Assembly: GCA_034190085.1 (NCBI GenBank)
Contig: JAXHTS010000068.1
Span: 1-64,000 of the forward strand
Length of the DNA stretch: 64,000 bases
Origin: Spirochaetota bacterium
GTDB taxonomy: Bacteria; Spirochaetota; UBA4802; JAFGDQ01
Reading direction: 5' to 3'
The notes below the pieces were generated by a model. It saw only the letters and a program-made list of their open reading frames with translations, made no database searches and was not told the DNA's origin. Position 1 is the stretch's first letter. Each line of letters begins with the position of its first letter. The position numbers and the translations under genes were made by a program. Shown here piece after piece: positions 45,672 through 54,694 of the stretch.

Positions 45672-47027
45672 ATGATAACTACATATGGGATAATATTTGT
45701 TTTTGCTGTTTTATTAATTATATTCGGACTATATATTTTAAATGTTTATGTTATCCCCCGTAAAATCGACGAGATTGCGCAAATGATTGAGTCAGGGCAA
45801 ACAAAGCTTGCCATAAAAAAATTGAATGAGATGTTAGAAAAGGATGAAAGAAATTCTTATGCGCATTATCTATTGGCTGAGGCCTATATGAAGGATAAAA
45901 ATATTCAATATGCAATCCCTGAATACAGGCAGGTTTTAAAGCTTGGCAAGTATGATGATAAGTTAAAGGAAGTTAATGTCAGATCCAAATTAGCAAAAAT
46001 ATATAAAGATCGAAATGCTTTTGATGAGGCAAAAAAAGAATTTTTAATTCTTACCAAGCTCGATCCCGATAATTATGAGAATTATTTTGAACTGGGATTG
46101 ATTTTTCATAATGAAGGGAAGATCGATAAATCAATATCCTTCTTTAGGAAAAGCATTTCGCTGAATAAAGAACACGCTCAATCATATTTTTATTTAGGTC
46201 AGTGTCACTACAGAAAAGAGGGTTATCAAGATGCTAAGCAGATGTTTGTTCAGGCTATTAAGTTAGATCATGCTATTTATAAGGCTCATTATTTTTTGGG
46301 GCTCGTGCTGCGAGCCTTGGGTGATTATGAGTGGGCTATAAAAGAATTTGAAATTGCAGAAAAGGATAATGATATAAAAGTAAGGTGTTTTCTGGCAAAG
46401 GGGATGTGTTATCTGGATAGAGATCAATTCCCTAAAGCAATAATGGAGTTTGGAAGGGGATTAAAATATTCAAGAAGGGGTAGTGATACAGAATTGAATC
46501 TACTGTATTTTATGGGTAATGCTCATGAGAAGATGAGGGATCTTCATTCTGCAATCGCCTGCTGGGAAAGGATTGTGGAGGTGAAAAAGAACTTTAGAGA
46601 TGTTCAGGATAAATTACAAAAATATGCAGAATTTAGACAGGATGATCGAATAAAGGATTTTATGATAGCTGGTTTATCACAATTTGAACACAGTTGCAGG
46701 AAGATCGTTGAGTCTATGGGATATATACCCCTGGATATCAATATCGAGGATTTAGAGATTGAGGTTCTTGCTACTGAGATGGATGGGAAGTGGAGGAATA
46801 TACGAAAAACAAATAAGATAATCAAGATATTACGCAACACCGATATTGTAAGTGACAGATTCCTCAGAAAGCTATATGAGTCTATGAAGCCCAAGAATGC
46901 GACAAGGGTAATAGTAATCTCTGCGGGTGATTTTTCTCAAACGGCATTAGATTTTGCAAACACAAGGCCAATTGATCTTTTTGGGAAGAAGGAACTCGTC
47001 GATCTTCTTAAGAAGATTTATCAATAA
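45672..47027 (+). CDS. Membrane-anchored TPR protein with C-terminal degenerate Mrr-nuclease-like domain
   Basis: The 451-residue protein has one N-terminal TM helix (about residues 5-24, IIFVFAVLLIIFGLYIL) and then TPR repeats from about 30 to 320 (YAHYLLAEAYMKDKNI, FELGLIFHNEG, QSYFYLGQCHYRKEGY, KAHYFLGLVLRALGDY). The C-terminal 120 residues (about 330-451) have the fold landmarks of Mrr_cat: FEHSCRKIVESMGY, RVIVISAGDFSQTALDFA, then IDLFGKKELVDLL. The DG-D and QxK catalytic pairs of Mrr are not evident, so cleavage is doubtful. The layout (TM plus TPR) recalls LapB. AGGGGA is 6 bases before the ATG. The stop overlaps the next start by one base. Confidence 0.7.
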   Translation: MITTYGIIFVFAVLLIIFGLYILNVYVIPRKIDEIAQMIESGQTKLAIKKLNEMLEKDERNSYAHYLLAEAYMKDKNIQYAIPEYRQVLKLGKYDDKLKEVNVRSKLAKIYKDRNAFDEAKKEFLILTKLDPDNYENYFELGLIFHNEGKIDKSISFFRKSISLNKEHAQSYFYLGQCHYRKEGYQDAKQMFVQAIKLDHAIYKAHYFLGLVLRALGDYEWAIKEFEIAEKDNDIKVRCFLAKGMCYLDRDQFPKAIMEFGRGLKYSRRGSDTELNLLYFMGNAHEKMRDLHSAIACWERIVEVKKNFRDVQDKLQKYAEFRQDDRIKDFMIAGLSQFEHSCRKIVESMGYIPLDINIEDLEIEVLATEMDGKWRNIRKTNKIIKILRNTDIVSDRFLRKLYESMKPKNATRVIVISAGDFSQTALDFANTRPIDLFGKKELVDLLKKIYQ

Positions 47028-48841
47028 TGAATATTCTTCATCAAATCCTACAAGATTTTCCTCTTTTCCGTCATTGTAAAGATAGAGAAATTGAACATTT
47101 ATGCAACATTGGAAAAATTGAAATCCTTAAGAAGGGTCAAAGGCTTGATTTAAAAGGAGTGAATTCCCTTTGCTTTGTTATTGATGGCTTGCTTGAAATT
47201 GAGAAATCTGCCAAAAGGGATGTGTTTTTTTTAATTCCTGGATCCTTTTTTGGTGATATCCCCTTTTCTACGAGTAAGTACAAGGGATATGTAAAAGCTC
47301 TCAATGATTCAACACTTGCCCTATTAAATACTGAGGAGATATATAAATTTTTCCTTGTGAATTATAGGGGATTTAGAGGCTACATTAAGGCTATTGAACG
47401 AATGGGATTTCAGATAACTGAAGCTGGAATGAGCAATATTGGATGCAACAACAGGATTGTAACCGTTTATAGTCCATTTCGTGATTGTGGCAAATCCATC
47501 ATTTCGTCTTTTTTGGGTCTGTCTTTATCTAAATATGGAAAGACCATAATATTAGATAGCTCCTTCAGTGGAGTATCAATCTTTTCTATCTTTGAGAAAG
47601 CGGTTACCCTGCCATTTTCTCAAAAACTTACTCAACAGGCTTCCAGAGAACAATCTATTATTGATGAAATATTAGAAATAAGTGAGAATTTGGCCCTATT
47701 TAATATTTCCTTTGATTCAAAAGTTAAAGTGAATACAGATATCATTTCTCCAATATTATTATTACTCTCTAAGAAATATAAATATATTATTATCGATCTT
47801 TCTGATGATGATCATGACCTTCGAGACAGAATATTCGATATCACAGATATAATATTTGCCATTATAAAACGGATAAAGGACAGGGAGGAACTGTATGATT
47901 TGGTTGATTCAAAATTATTGGAGGGACAGAGAGTATATTATACCCTGAATAGATACTATGCCAAAGATGTTGGGAGTTTTGAAGGAGGCTATATATTTGA
48001 GGATATAGGGTGTAAGAAAGGAGATAATACAGTTTCTAATATAGGCAGATTAGTCTTGGACGATGTTCATCATGAGCTAATTCAACTTATTATCTCTAAG
48101 AGGAGAGGTCTGGTTCTTGAGACTAATCTGGTTGATTCTGTTTTGTTCACTGGCCTTTTCAGCGCTTTATATAAACATGAATCTAACATCGATCTTCTAT
48201 ATTCCTCATCGTGGGGATTTTTTGTTATCTCTCTATTCTTGCTTGGTTCAGATATCTCTCAGTTTAAGAAAAATGTTTTGAAATTTTTTTCCGAAGAGAG
48301 GATTAACAGTTTTTTGGATATATCTTTCCCTGATGAATATATATTTAAAAATAATAAGATAATCAGGTTCGTTAATGAAATTGCTGGGAATAATCGCCTT
48401 GAGGTTTTCAGGACTCTTCCAGTTGTAATGTTGACTGAAGAGGGAAATTATAACAAAAGGGTATTCAGCACAGGTCTGTTTAGGGAATTGTTATCAGCTT
48501 CATTTTTATTATATCCAATTTTTGAGCCCTTGAAAATTGCTGGCAGATATTACAATTCAGGATACCCTATTAAGTATGTTAAGGTTGAGGATTTATTCAG
48601 GATGGATGTTGATGAAATAATTTATGCCTCTGCCAACATATCAGATAGTCTTAAGTTTGGGGAAACCAGGATATTACCATTTTATAAGAAGTATATTGAT
48701 CATATTTATAATAGAAGGAATTCATGTAAAATTAGCCATGTGGCTGATAAAAAAATCTGTCTTGAAATGGATGAGAAGGACTATAACCTAAAAGAGATAA
48801 TCGCCAAATCTGAAGAGATCGCTTATGGATTGCTTGAGTAG
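47027..48841 (+). CDS. cNMP-binding / ParA-like P-loop / pseudo-patatin triple-domain protein
   Basis: The 604-residue protein has three domains. Residues 10-125 are a cyclic-nucleotide-binding fold (LCFVIDGLLEIE, LIPGSFFGDIPF). Residues 143-330 are a MinD/ParA-type P-loop domain (SPFRDCGKSIISSFLG, TIILD, YIIIDLSDD). Residues 355-545 match patatin/NTE phospholipase order: RGLVLE at the start, a SSSWG at the nucleophile elbow (GxSxG altered, Ser kept), and PLKIAGRYYNSGYPIKYVKV where active enzymes have xDGG (Asp lost). The glycine-rich oxyanion loop is also lost, so hydrolysis is unlikely. It starts on the A of the TPR gene's TAATG, so both are coupled. It could be a membrane-linked signalling adaptor. 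Confidence 0.7.
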   Translation: MNILHQILQDFPLFRHCKDREIEHLCNIGKIEILKKGQRLDLKGVNSLCFVIDGLLEIEKSAKRDVFFLIPGSFFGDIPFSTSKYKGYVKALNDSTLALLNTEEIYKFFLVNYRGFRGYIKAIERMGFQITEAGMSNIGCNNRIVTVYSPFRDCGKSIISSFLGLSLSKYGKTIILDSSFSGVSIFSIFEKAVTLPFSQKLTQQASREQSIIDEILEISENLALFNISFDSKVKVNTDIISPILLLLSKKYKYIIIDLSDDDHDLRDRIFDITDIIFAIIKRIKDREELYDLVDSKLLEGQRVYYTLNRYYAKDVGSFEGGYIFEDIGCKKGDNTVSNIGRLVLDDVHHELIQLIISKRRGLVLETNLVDSVLFTGLFSALYKHESNIDLLYSSSWGFFVISLFLLGSDISQFKKNVLKFFSEERINSFLDISFPDEYIFKNNKIIRFVNEIAGNNRLEVFRTLPVVMLTEEGNYNKRVFSTGLFRELLSASFLLYPIFEPLKIAGRYYNSGYPIKYVKVEDLFRMDVDEIIYASANISDSLKFGETRILPFYKKYIDHIYNRRNSCKISHVADKKICLEMDEKDYNLKEIIAKSEEIAYGLLE

Positions 48842-49287
48842 GAGTTCATGCCTTTTGTCTCTAGTTATGATCAACTTATTAAATTGTATCCTTTTACATT
48901 TATTATAATATGCTTGAATCCTTTTTAAAGACAACATTTGTCAGTCAATGCAGAATATGAAACATCATTAGATGTTTCATATTGGCAGCGTTATATGATA
49001 TAGCATTCCCCACTCATGCCTATTACAGATAGAATTTTTATGGACAAAGCTTTAAAGGTGTGTTATTATTCAATGTGTTGAAGTGATTTGATTTAAATTA
49101 CTGAAACCTGGTATTCTTGTCTACTTATCAATCCTACAATATTTATTCAATTTTTTCAGAATTTTTAAGTAATCTTTTTTTAATATGAGATTATGATTAT
49201 TATTTCAATAATAGTGTTGAATCATTGATCTTCAGGAAATCAGGAAAATATCTAATAATAGTAAATACAATAGGTACAAAACAGTTT
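48842..49287. other. Intergenic region with a 13-bp hairpin
   Basis: About 450 bases between the triple-domain gene and the double-cNMP gene. The hairpin at 48954-48983 is the only clear feature. The promoter of the next gene should be in the last 200 bases. Confidence 0.4.
48954..48983. terminator. Perfect 13-bp hairpin, no U-tract
   Basis: AATATGAAACATC (48954-48966) pairs perfectly with GATGTTTCATATT (48971-48983) over ATTA, about 110 bases after the stop of the triple-domain gene. It is followed by GGCAGC rather than T's. Confidence 0.4.
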
Positions 49288-50505
49288 ATGGAAAATGAGA
49301 TAAAAACCATACACCATTCTCCTGGAACAGTTATAATGGTAGAAAATTCTATAAACGAGGGATATTTCTATATTCTAAAGTCTGGAAGTGTTGATGTTCA
49401 ATATGATATACCTTTTAATGATAAAATCCTAAATAAATTGAATACCGGGGATACTTTTGGATTGGTTTCAGGATTAACTAATAACCCAGTACATTATACA
49501 CTAATAGCTGAAGCTGATTGTGAAGTTATCCGCATTCCAATCGAATTACTCGGGGATTATTTACAGAATAACAAGGAAATCTGTCTAAAAATAGTATCCT
49601 TATACTCGAATCAACTGAGAGCCCTAAATAATTATCTTATTACAAAGCATCCAAGTCATCAGGAAATAGAAAAACCTCATTTATTGCTAAATACTGCAGA
49701 GGGTTATAAAAAATTAAATCAATACGACATCGCTGCTCATTGTCTTCTTAAGTATATTCAATGGGCAAAGAGAAATCAACCTCAACTAAATAGCATTGCA
49801 CATGCAGAAAAATTATTGGCGGAAATTGCGCCAGATTTCAAGATGCCTGAATACAAATCAAATACTTTATTATTGCAGAAAGGGGTTGTCGTTTTTGTTG
49901 AAAATGAACCGGCTGATTATTTTTATTTCATCCAAAAGGGCGCGATTAAGATTTCTAAATTAGTCAATAATCAGGAATTTATATTATCCATTCTTCGGGA
50001 GGGTGAGATTTTTGGGGAGATGGCAGTATTAAATAAAAAAGTCAGAAATGCTTCTGCTATAGTATTTGAGAATGTTAAAATTATGCGTCTCCCTGTGGAA
50101 ACCTTCATGGATGAAGTCGGAGATAAGATACTAACGAAGATGTTTGAGACCTTTGCCAGAAGAATCTGGTATGCTCATCAGCGAGTAACCTTGCTAGAAA
50201 TGAGTAATCCTAACGCTATGCTCTATGGATATATACAAATTTTAATTTCTGATATTAATGCCAAGAATAAGCATCATGCAAGAACACAGAATGAATATAT
50301 CTTTAATTTTTCTTTAATGGATTTAAAGAGAATGATAGGGATGGAAGAGGCAAGAGATGATAGCATACATGAGTTTTTATCCGATGAGAACATTGACATC
50401 TCAAATCATTCTATTCGTATTTATGACAAAAGGAAAATAGATGATAAGGTAGCCATTTATAAAAGTAGAGAGAGGAAAAAGAAAATTATTGATATTCACA
50501 TTTAA
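49288..50505 (+). CDS. Protein with two cyclic-nucleotide-binding domains and a helical linker
   Basis: The 405-residue protein has two CAP-type effector domains, about residues 5-115 (YFYILKSGSVDV, LNTGDTFGLVSGL) and about 190-300 (FYFIQKGAIKI, LREGEIFGEMAVLN), joined by a TPR-like linker (YKKLNQYDIAAHCLLKYIQWA). The C-terminal ~100 residues could be a divergent winged helix (FNFSLMDLKRMIG), so DNA binding is possible but not clear. Similar two-domain proteins occur in Treponema. The Arg/Glu phosphate-binding signature of true cAMP sites is only partly visible. The ATG at 49288 is chosen over a TTG at 49225; neither has a good Shine-Dalgarno sequence. It is a neighbour of the triple-domain cNMP protein. 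Confidence 0.7.
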   Translation: MENEIKTIHHSPGTVIMVENSINEGYFYILKSGSVDVQYDIPFNDKILNKLNTGDTFGLVSGLTNNPVHYTLIAEADCEVIRIPIELLGDYLQNNKEICLKIVSLYSNQLRALNNYLITKHPSHQEIEKPHLLLNTAEGYKKLNQYDIAAHCLLKYIQWAKRNQPQLNSIAHAEKLLAEIAPDFKMPEYKSNTLLLQKGVVVFVENEPADYFYFIQKGAIKISKLVNNQEFILSILREGEIFGEMAVLNKKVRNASAIVFENVKIMRLPVETFMDEVGDKILTKMFETFARRIWYAHQRVTLLEMSNPNAMLYGYIQILISDINAKNKHHARTQNEYIFNFSLMDLKRMIGMEEARDDSIHEFLSDENIDISNHSIRIYDKRKIDDKVAIYKSRERKKKIIDIHI

Positions 50506-50664
50506 TTGAATTATTATATCATTAACTCACCCTTCAAAAAAGATGAAAGGATTTATCAAAATTAATTGTATCTAACCATTATCGATGCAAGAGGTCTAGC
50601 AGATATTGCTTTACACCCAGTTTATCGATAAATTTGAAAAAATCGGCATCATTAAATAATATTA

Positions 50665-50692
50665 TTGACTTTTGTTTGTGTATATATAGGAT
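50665..50692 (+). promoter_or_regulatory. Possible sigma-70-type promoter of the UspA gene
   Basis: TTGACT (50665-50670), a 16-base spacer and TAGGAT (50687-50692), about 108 bases before the ATG at 50800. No factor site is identified. Confidence 0.4.
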
Positions 50693-50799
50693 AACCTGAT
50701 TTTCAATGGTATATATTTTTTTGATTGTTATAGTAATATAACTGTAAATAAATAACAAATTATTGAATATTTTTGTTATTCAACAAGGAGGATCGATTT

Positions 50800-51252
50800 A
50801 TGTTTAAAAAAGTTCTATATCCAACGGATTTTTCGGCAAATTCTGAAAAGGTAATGCCCTATGTTAAGGAGTTGAAGAATTCTGGAACTGATGAGATAAT
50901 TCTCTTACATATAATTGATACTAGAAATGAGGACTTTATTAAAAAGGGGAGTTGGGCAAGTCAGACAATCCAAAATGAACTTATGAAGGATTATCATAAT
51001 AACATGATAAAGGAGGCTGAAAAGAAGATCGAACCTATTAAAAAGGAACTCGACGCTAGTTTTAAAGTAAAGACCATTATTACAAGCGGAATACCATTTC
51101 AGAAGATAATAGATACTGCAGAAGAAGAGAATGTATCAGTTATCGCCATGGGTTCACATGGAATCAGCAATATTGCAGAGATGGTATTGGGATCTGTGAC
51201 TGAGTTAGTTTTTCGTAAAACCTGTAAACCTATACTTGTAATAAAGAGATAA
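50800..51252 (+). CDS. Universal stress protein A family protein
   Basis: The 150-residue protein is a single UspA domain. The start MFKKVLYPTDFSANSEKVM and the C-terminal nucleotide-binding signature IAMGSHGISNIAEMVLGSVTELVFRKTCKPILVIKR (landmarks) give the ATP-binding GxxGxxxxxxGS pattern. Function is typically stress resistance by ATP-dependent sensing; the specific stress is unknown. AAGGAGG 8 bases before the ATG makes the start clear. It follows 295 bases after the cNMP gene and is monocistronic. Confidence 0.9.
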   Translation: MFKKVLYPTDFSANSEKVMPYVKELKNSGTDEIILLHIIDTRNEDFIKKGSWASQTIQNELMKDYHNNMIKEAEKKIEPIKKELDASFKVKTIITSGIPFQKIIDTAEEENVSVIAMGSHGISNIAEMVLGSVTELVFRKTCKPILVIKR

Positions 51253-51375
51253 TTATTGCTGCAGCAAAGACAACAACAGAATGATGGAGGGGGGGCAATA
51301 AAAAAGAATTCTGAAGGATAATTTACAATAAGGCTACATAATCAATTGATAGAAAGGGATTTTATGAATGTTATG

Positions 51376-51900
51376 TTATCTATTTTTGTTTTTTATAGTA
51401 TAGTGCTTACTACGTGGGATTCTTTCTATTTTCAGGTCTGAAAGCATATGCTTTAACTTCTCAGGTGATACATGAGCGTTCCCCCTTCCCCATTTAACAT
51501 GAATCCATTGAAATGGCGTATTGAGAAGTCTTTTATCACCCATATACCAACCTTTTAATAGATCACTTTCCCTTATTGAATTTTTCGACCAATTATTAGT
51601 GGGAATTTCACTTTCTGATTTTTTTTGAGGGAAATAACCGTCCCTCCCCCAGAGATTGGTTCGCTGATAAAATTTGTAAACTCTATCCCCACAGATGACA
51701 TAAGTGAAAACATCAGGTAGTTCCCAACCATTGATAATCAAATGGCCATGCCTTGTTTCTGATCTTGAACCCTTGCGCGTATATGTAATAGTATGTTCTA
51801 TAGCGACATTAGGTCCCTGCTCTTTGCAGCAGGCATCCCTATTCTGCGATGATGTGCATGAAAGAAATGATAACGCTAAGATGATAGCTATTATTCTCAT
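51376..51900 (-). CDS. Unknown small lipoprotein
   Basis: The 174-residue protein has a short basic start, hydrophobic stretch and LSFLSC lipobox (Cys near residue 15). Two early cysteines (ACCK) and aromatic, beta-rich content (GHLIINGWELPDVFTYVICGDRVYKF) are visible, followed by a WIHVKWGRG stretch and a basic C-terminus. No family is recognised. It stands alone; the neighbouring clostripain-family lipoprotein starts further upstream on the same strand, and 92 bases separate the two, so cotranscription is possible. Confidence 0.6.
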   Translation of the reverse strand: MRIIAIILALSFLSCTSSQNRDACCKEQGPNVAIEHTITYTRKGSRSETRHGHLIINGWELPDVFTYVICGDRVYKFYQRTNLWGRDGYFPQKKSESEIPTNNWSKNSIRESDLLKGWYMGDKRLLNTPFQWIHVKWGRGNAHVSPEKLKHMLSDLKIERIPRSKHYTIKNKNR

Positions 51901-51992
51901 ATGTAATTCTCTGTTTATTAAATTATGTAGAGGTTGTGTATATTTTATTCCTTAAATATATTTAATGTATAATGATGGCTTAATTGAAGGAT

Positions 51993-53609
51993 TTATGGAG
52001 TATACCCATTCAATCCTCCACCCCCACCCTCATCAAACCAGTCATCAAGCATCTCAAACCAATTATCTATTGTGCTGTCACTGGAGGTTGCTCCATCTAT
52101 ACACCATGACAATTTTCCATATAAGCTGTCATCATCACTAAATGCAGCATCAGTATCTATAGAATTATACCACCACTGGTATGCCCAGCTTCGTTCTCCA
52201 AGATAATTGATGCTATCTCCATCTGAGAAAAAGATATGCAGGCCATGTTTACCATTGGTAAATCTTGATGGATAATCATTCCCAGCATAGGAGTAGACAA
52301 CCATTTCATCAACGGCAGTCATTACATCTGATGCCTTTGTCTGTATTGCTGAGCTAAAATCAGAACTTGTGCTTGTCCGTTCACATAGATCATAAAGATC
52401 AAAAAAAGGATAGCGTACCCATTCTACAACTTCAGCTGCATCGAAATAGTGTATTGTTCCTTCTGACAAAGATAATGGATAACCACCCCTTATATTTTCG
52501 AAGTAGAATTGCTCATTCTCAACATCAACACTCAGATTAACCGCCAGGGCATCAACAGCATCCTTTACCTCCGCCACCTTTGCAAGGTTATAGCAACTTA
52601 AGGACTGGCTTGGCCCATATGTGGAATTAGCGCTGGTAGAATCATACTGTTCCTCAACAATAATTCCTCCAAATTCAGCTGCTGTCATAGTAGATGGGTC
52701 ATAATAGAGTTCACTCCCCCCTATTATTGTATCCACTTCTCCATTATTACCGCCTCCACCTCTGATCCTCTCAAATATTTTATCATATTGCCATCCAGCC
52801 CCCCATAATGATGGAGATGAAGCAACCATGTAATCAGCGCTAAATTTGTCATCTCCTGTTCGATATTGGTATGCTGTTTCAACTGAACCCAACAGGCAGA
52901 CATCGAAACCAATTAAGTCTACGGATTCACTTGCGGTCAATACATCAGTTACCTCTGCTACATAAAGCATATCACCATCATTCGTATCATCTTCACAAAA
53001 TGCTCTAGGAAAGTCTCTATTCAGATTATCACTCAACCCCCTGCCTCTTGTACCCCCTCCATGATTCGAAAGAATTAGAGCATAGTTATCAGCCTCATAT
53101 TCAGCCTTACAAAACTGAATGAATTTCTTCATTGTATTTGCATCACCCATGTTGGCCTCATAACTTGAGATGGTAGTAATTTCAGGAAATTGTGTACCAC
53201 CTCCGATTCGAGTTGCAGCTCCTTGCGTAATTCTATAGATCCTTGTATCTGAAAAATCCTCCCCAAATACAGTAGCGTCATTTGTATAATACCCATAAGA
53301 TTCAGGATGCCGATCAATAAGAAGAATTAGATTAAGACCCTGATCATTTACATAACCGCTTTTCATCTCCTGTACATCCGATAGAAGCGCGGTTTCAAGA
53401 TCGCAATCTGCATCGCAATAATACATAACCGTCCAATTCGTCCCCTTGGTATAATTATCCACCAAGGGTTGGGGATTATCATTATCATCATTACAGGCAA
53501 CTGAAATAATAAGCACAAAACATAGGACAAAATTGAAATATTTAAAATACCTAAGAATATACTCAATCCTTCTAATAAACATATATTTCCAATCCTTAAT
53601 GCTATGCAT
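51993..53609 (-). CDS. Clostripain-family (peptidase C11) lipoprotein
   Basis: The 538-residue protein has a long leader with a hydrophobic core ending in IISVAC (Cys near 39), so it is probably a surface or periplasmic lipoprotein. The peptidase C11 landmarks are NHGGG with the catalytic His (about residue 182) and GFDVCLLGSVE with the catalytic Cys (about 235), separated by the expected ~50 residues. The N-terminal WTVMYYCDADCDLE is also typical. Family members cleave after Arg/Lys and act as secreted proteases, sometimes virulence-related. The C-terminus is Gly-rich (DEGGGGGLNGY). GGAGGA six bases upstream fixes the ATG. Confidence 0.88.
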   Translation of the reverse strand: MHSIKDWKYMFIRRIEYILRYFKYFNFVLCFVLIISVACNDDNDNPQPLVDNYTKGTNWTVMYYCDADCDLETALLSDVQEMKSGYVNDQGLNLILLIDRHPESYGYYTNDATVFGEDFSDTRIYRITQGAATRIGGGTQFPEITTISSYEANMGDANTMKKFIQFCKAEYEADNYALILSNHGGGTRGRGLSDNLNRDFPRAFCEDDTNDGDMLYVAEVTDVLTASESVDLIGFDVCLLGSVETAYQYRTGDDKFSADYMVASSPSLWGAGWQYDKIFERIRGGGGNNGEVDTIIGGSELYYDPSTMTAAEFGGIIVEEQYDSTSANSTYGPSQSLSCYNLAKVAEVKDAVDALAVNLSVDVENEQFYFENIRGGYPLSLSEGTIHYFDAAEVVEWVRYPFFDLYDLCERTSTSSDFSSAIQTKASDVMTAVDEMVVYSYAGNDYPSRFTNGKHGLHIFFSDGDSINYLGERSWAYQWWYNSIDTDAAFSDDDSLYGKLSWCIDGATSSDSTIDNWFEMLDDWFDEGGGGGLNGYTP

Positions 53610-53920
53610 CGATATTCCTCCGTGAATCTTATCCTCTTTAATAAATATTAAAATGTTATATTCAATTCATCATTCCTTTGTTATTTGAGTATATTTCAAA
53701 TATTATTGAATGTAAAGGAAAAATCGTTATACATCAGTAATAGGATTACGAATTATATAAACAAAATGAATATAATCCATGAATATACTGTATTATCTCA
53801 ATTATAAAACACTAAAATTAATAAAGAAAAATATATTATACAATAAATTCCTTGATATTTTTTATTATATCCTTCATTCTTGATTTAAAGGAATGTAAAA
53901 TAAATATACAGGGAGTGTGC
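53610..53920. other. Divergent intergenic region, AT-rich
   Basis: About 310 bases between the clostripain-family gene and the DUF151 gene. No structure other than AT-rich sequence is noticed. Both promoters should be here. Confidence 0.4.
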
Positions 53921-54412
53921 ATGATGTCACTATCAAGAGTAGAAGTACTTAATATTGTAATCGATCAAGAAAATAATATACCGGTTGTTATATTACAGGA
54001 TATTGAAACAAAGGATACATTACCAATCCTCATAGCGCCTCTTGAAGCTAGTATGATAGCTATAGAATTAGAAGGCAAAAAACCGATAAGACCCTTAACG
54101 CACGATCTTCTGATAAATATAGTAAAAGCTACTTCTTATGAAGTAGAGTCAATTGAAATAAATGATCTGAAAGACAACATTTATTATGCTAAAATCAAGC
54201 TGGTTTCTGGCAATAAGACCTTAGAGATTGATAGTCGACCAAGTGATGCAATAGCTATAGCGCTAAGAACAAAAGCACCAATTTATGTAAAGAAGAAGGT
54301 TTTTATACTCTCAATGGGCATTCAAAAAGCGACTAAACATGTGGACAAGGAGACATTGAAAGAAGTTTTAGAGGATATTGAGATTGAGGATGTTGGTGGA
54401 AAAATAATGTAG
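53921..54412 (+). CDS. DUF151 (bifunctional nuclease-like) protein
   Basis: The 163-residue protein matches the DUF151/BFN family, whose plant members have DNase and RNase activity and whose bacterial ones are mostly unstudied. Landmarks are VVILQDIETKDTLPILIAPLEASMIAIELEGK, RPLTHDLLINI, YYAKIKLVSGNKTLEIDSRPSDAIAIALR and PIYVKKKV (only the family core order is meant). GGGAG stands 5 bases before the ATG at 53921 and 8 before the next ATG at 53924. Further upstream in-frame codons from 53852 lack a ribosome-binding site. It precedes the fructose-bisphosphatase gene on the same strand. Confidence 0.85.
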   Translation: MMSLSRVEVLNIVIDQENNIPVVILQDIETKDTLPILIAPLEASMIAIELEGKKPIRPLTHDLLINIVKATSYEVESIEINDLKDNIYYAKIKLVSGNKTLEIDSRPSDAIAIALRTKAPIYVKKKVFILSMGIQKATKHVDKETLKEVLEDIEIEDVGGKIM

Positions 54413-54694
54413 CCTCTACCTAAGCATTTTGTGATTCAATATCTTTAAATGAATATTTAATTTATTCTTGCCTATAGACATTCTTTGTTTCAAATATCAT
54501 TGCTGATTATAGCATATTTTAGACAAAATAAGCATTTATGAACGATAGATGTGTATATAGAGCTTTATTAGTGGAGACATCTTTCCCACACAAGGATTCA
54601 TTACCCTACTCCGATGATCTTCACATCCAAAAACAAACCTGCCAGAGATTCCTATCTTTTGTAAAATAATCCTATCGATAAGGAGAAAATTGAT

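Noticed and set aside
45672-48841. Restriction-modification or defence island reading of the Mrr-like gene
   Set aside because: No methylase, specificity subunit or other defence gene is adjacent, the catalytic residues look lost, and the protein is membrane-anchored with TPRs.
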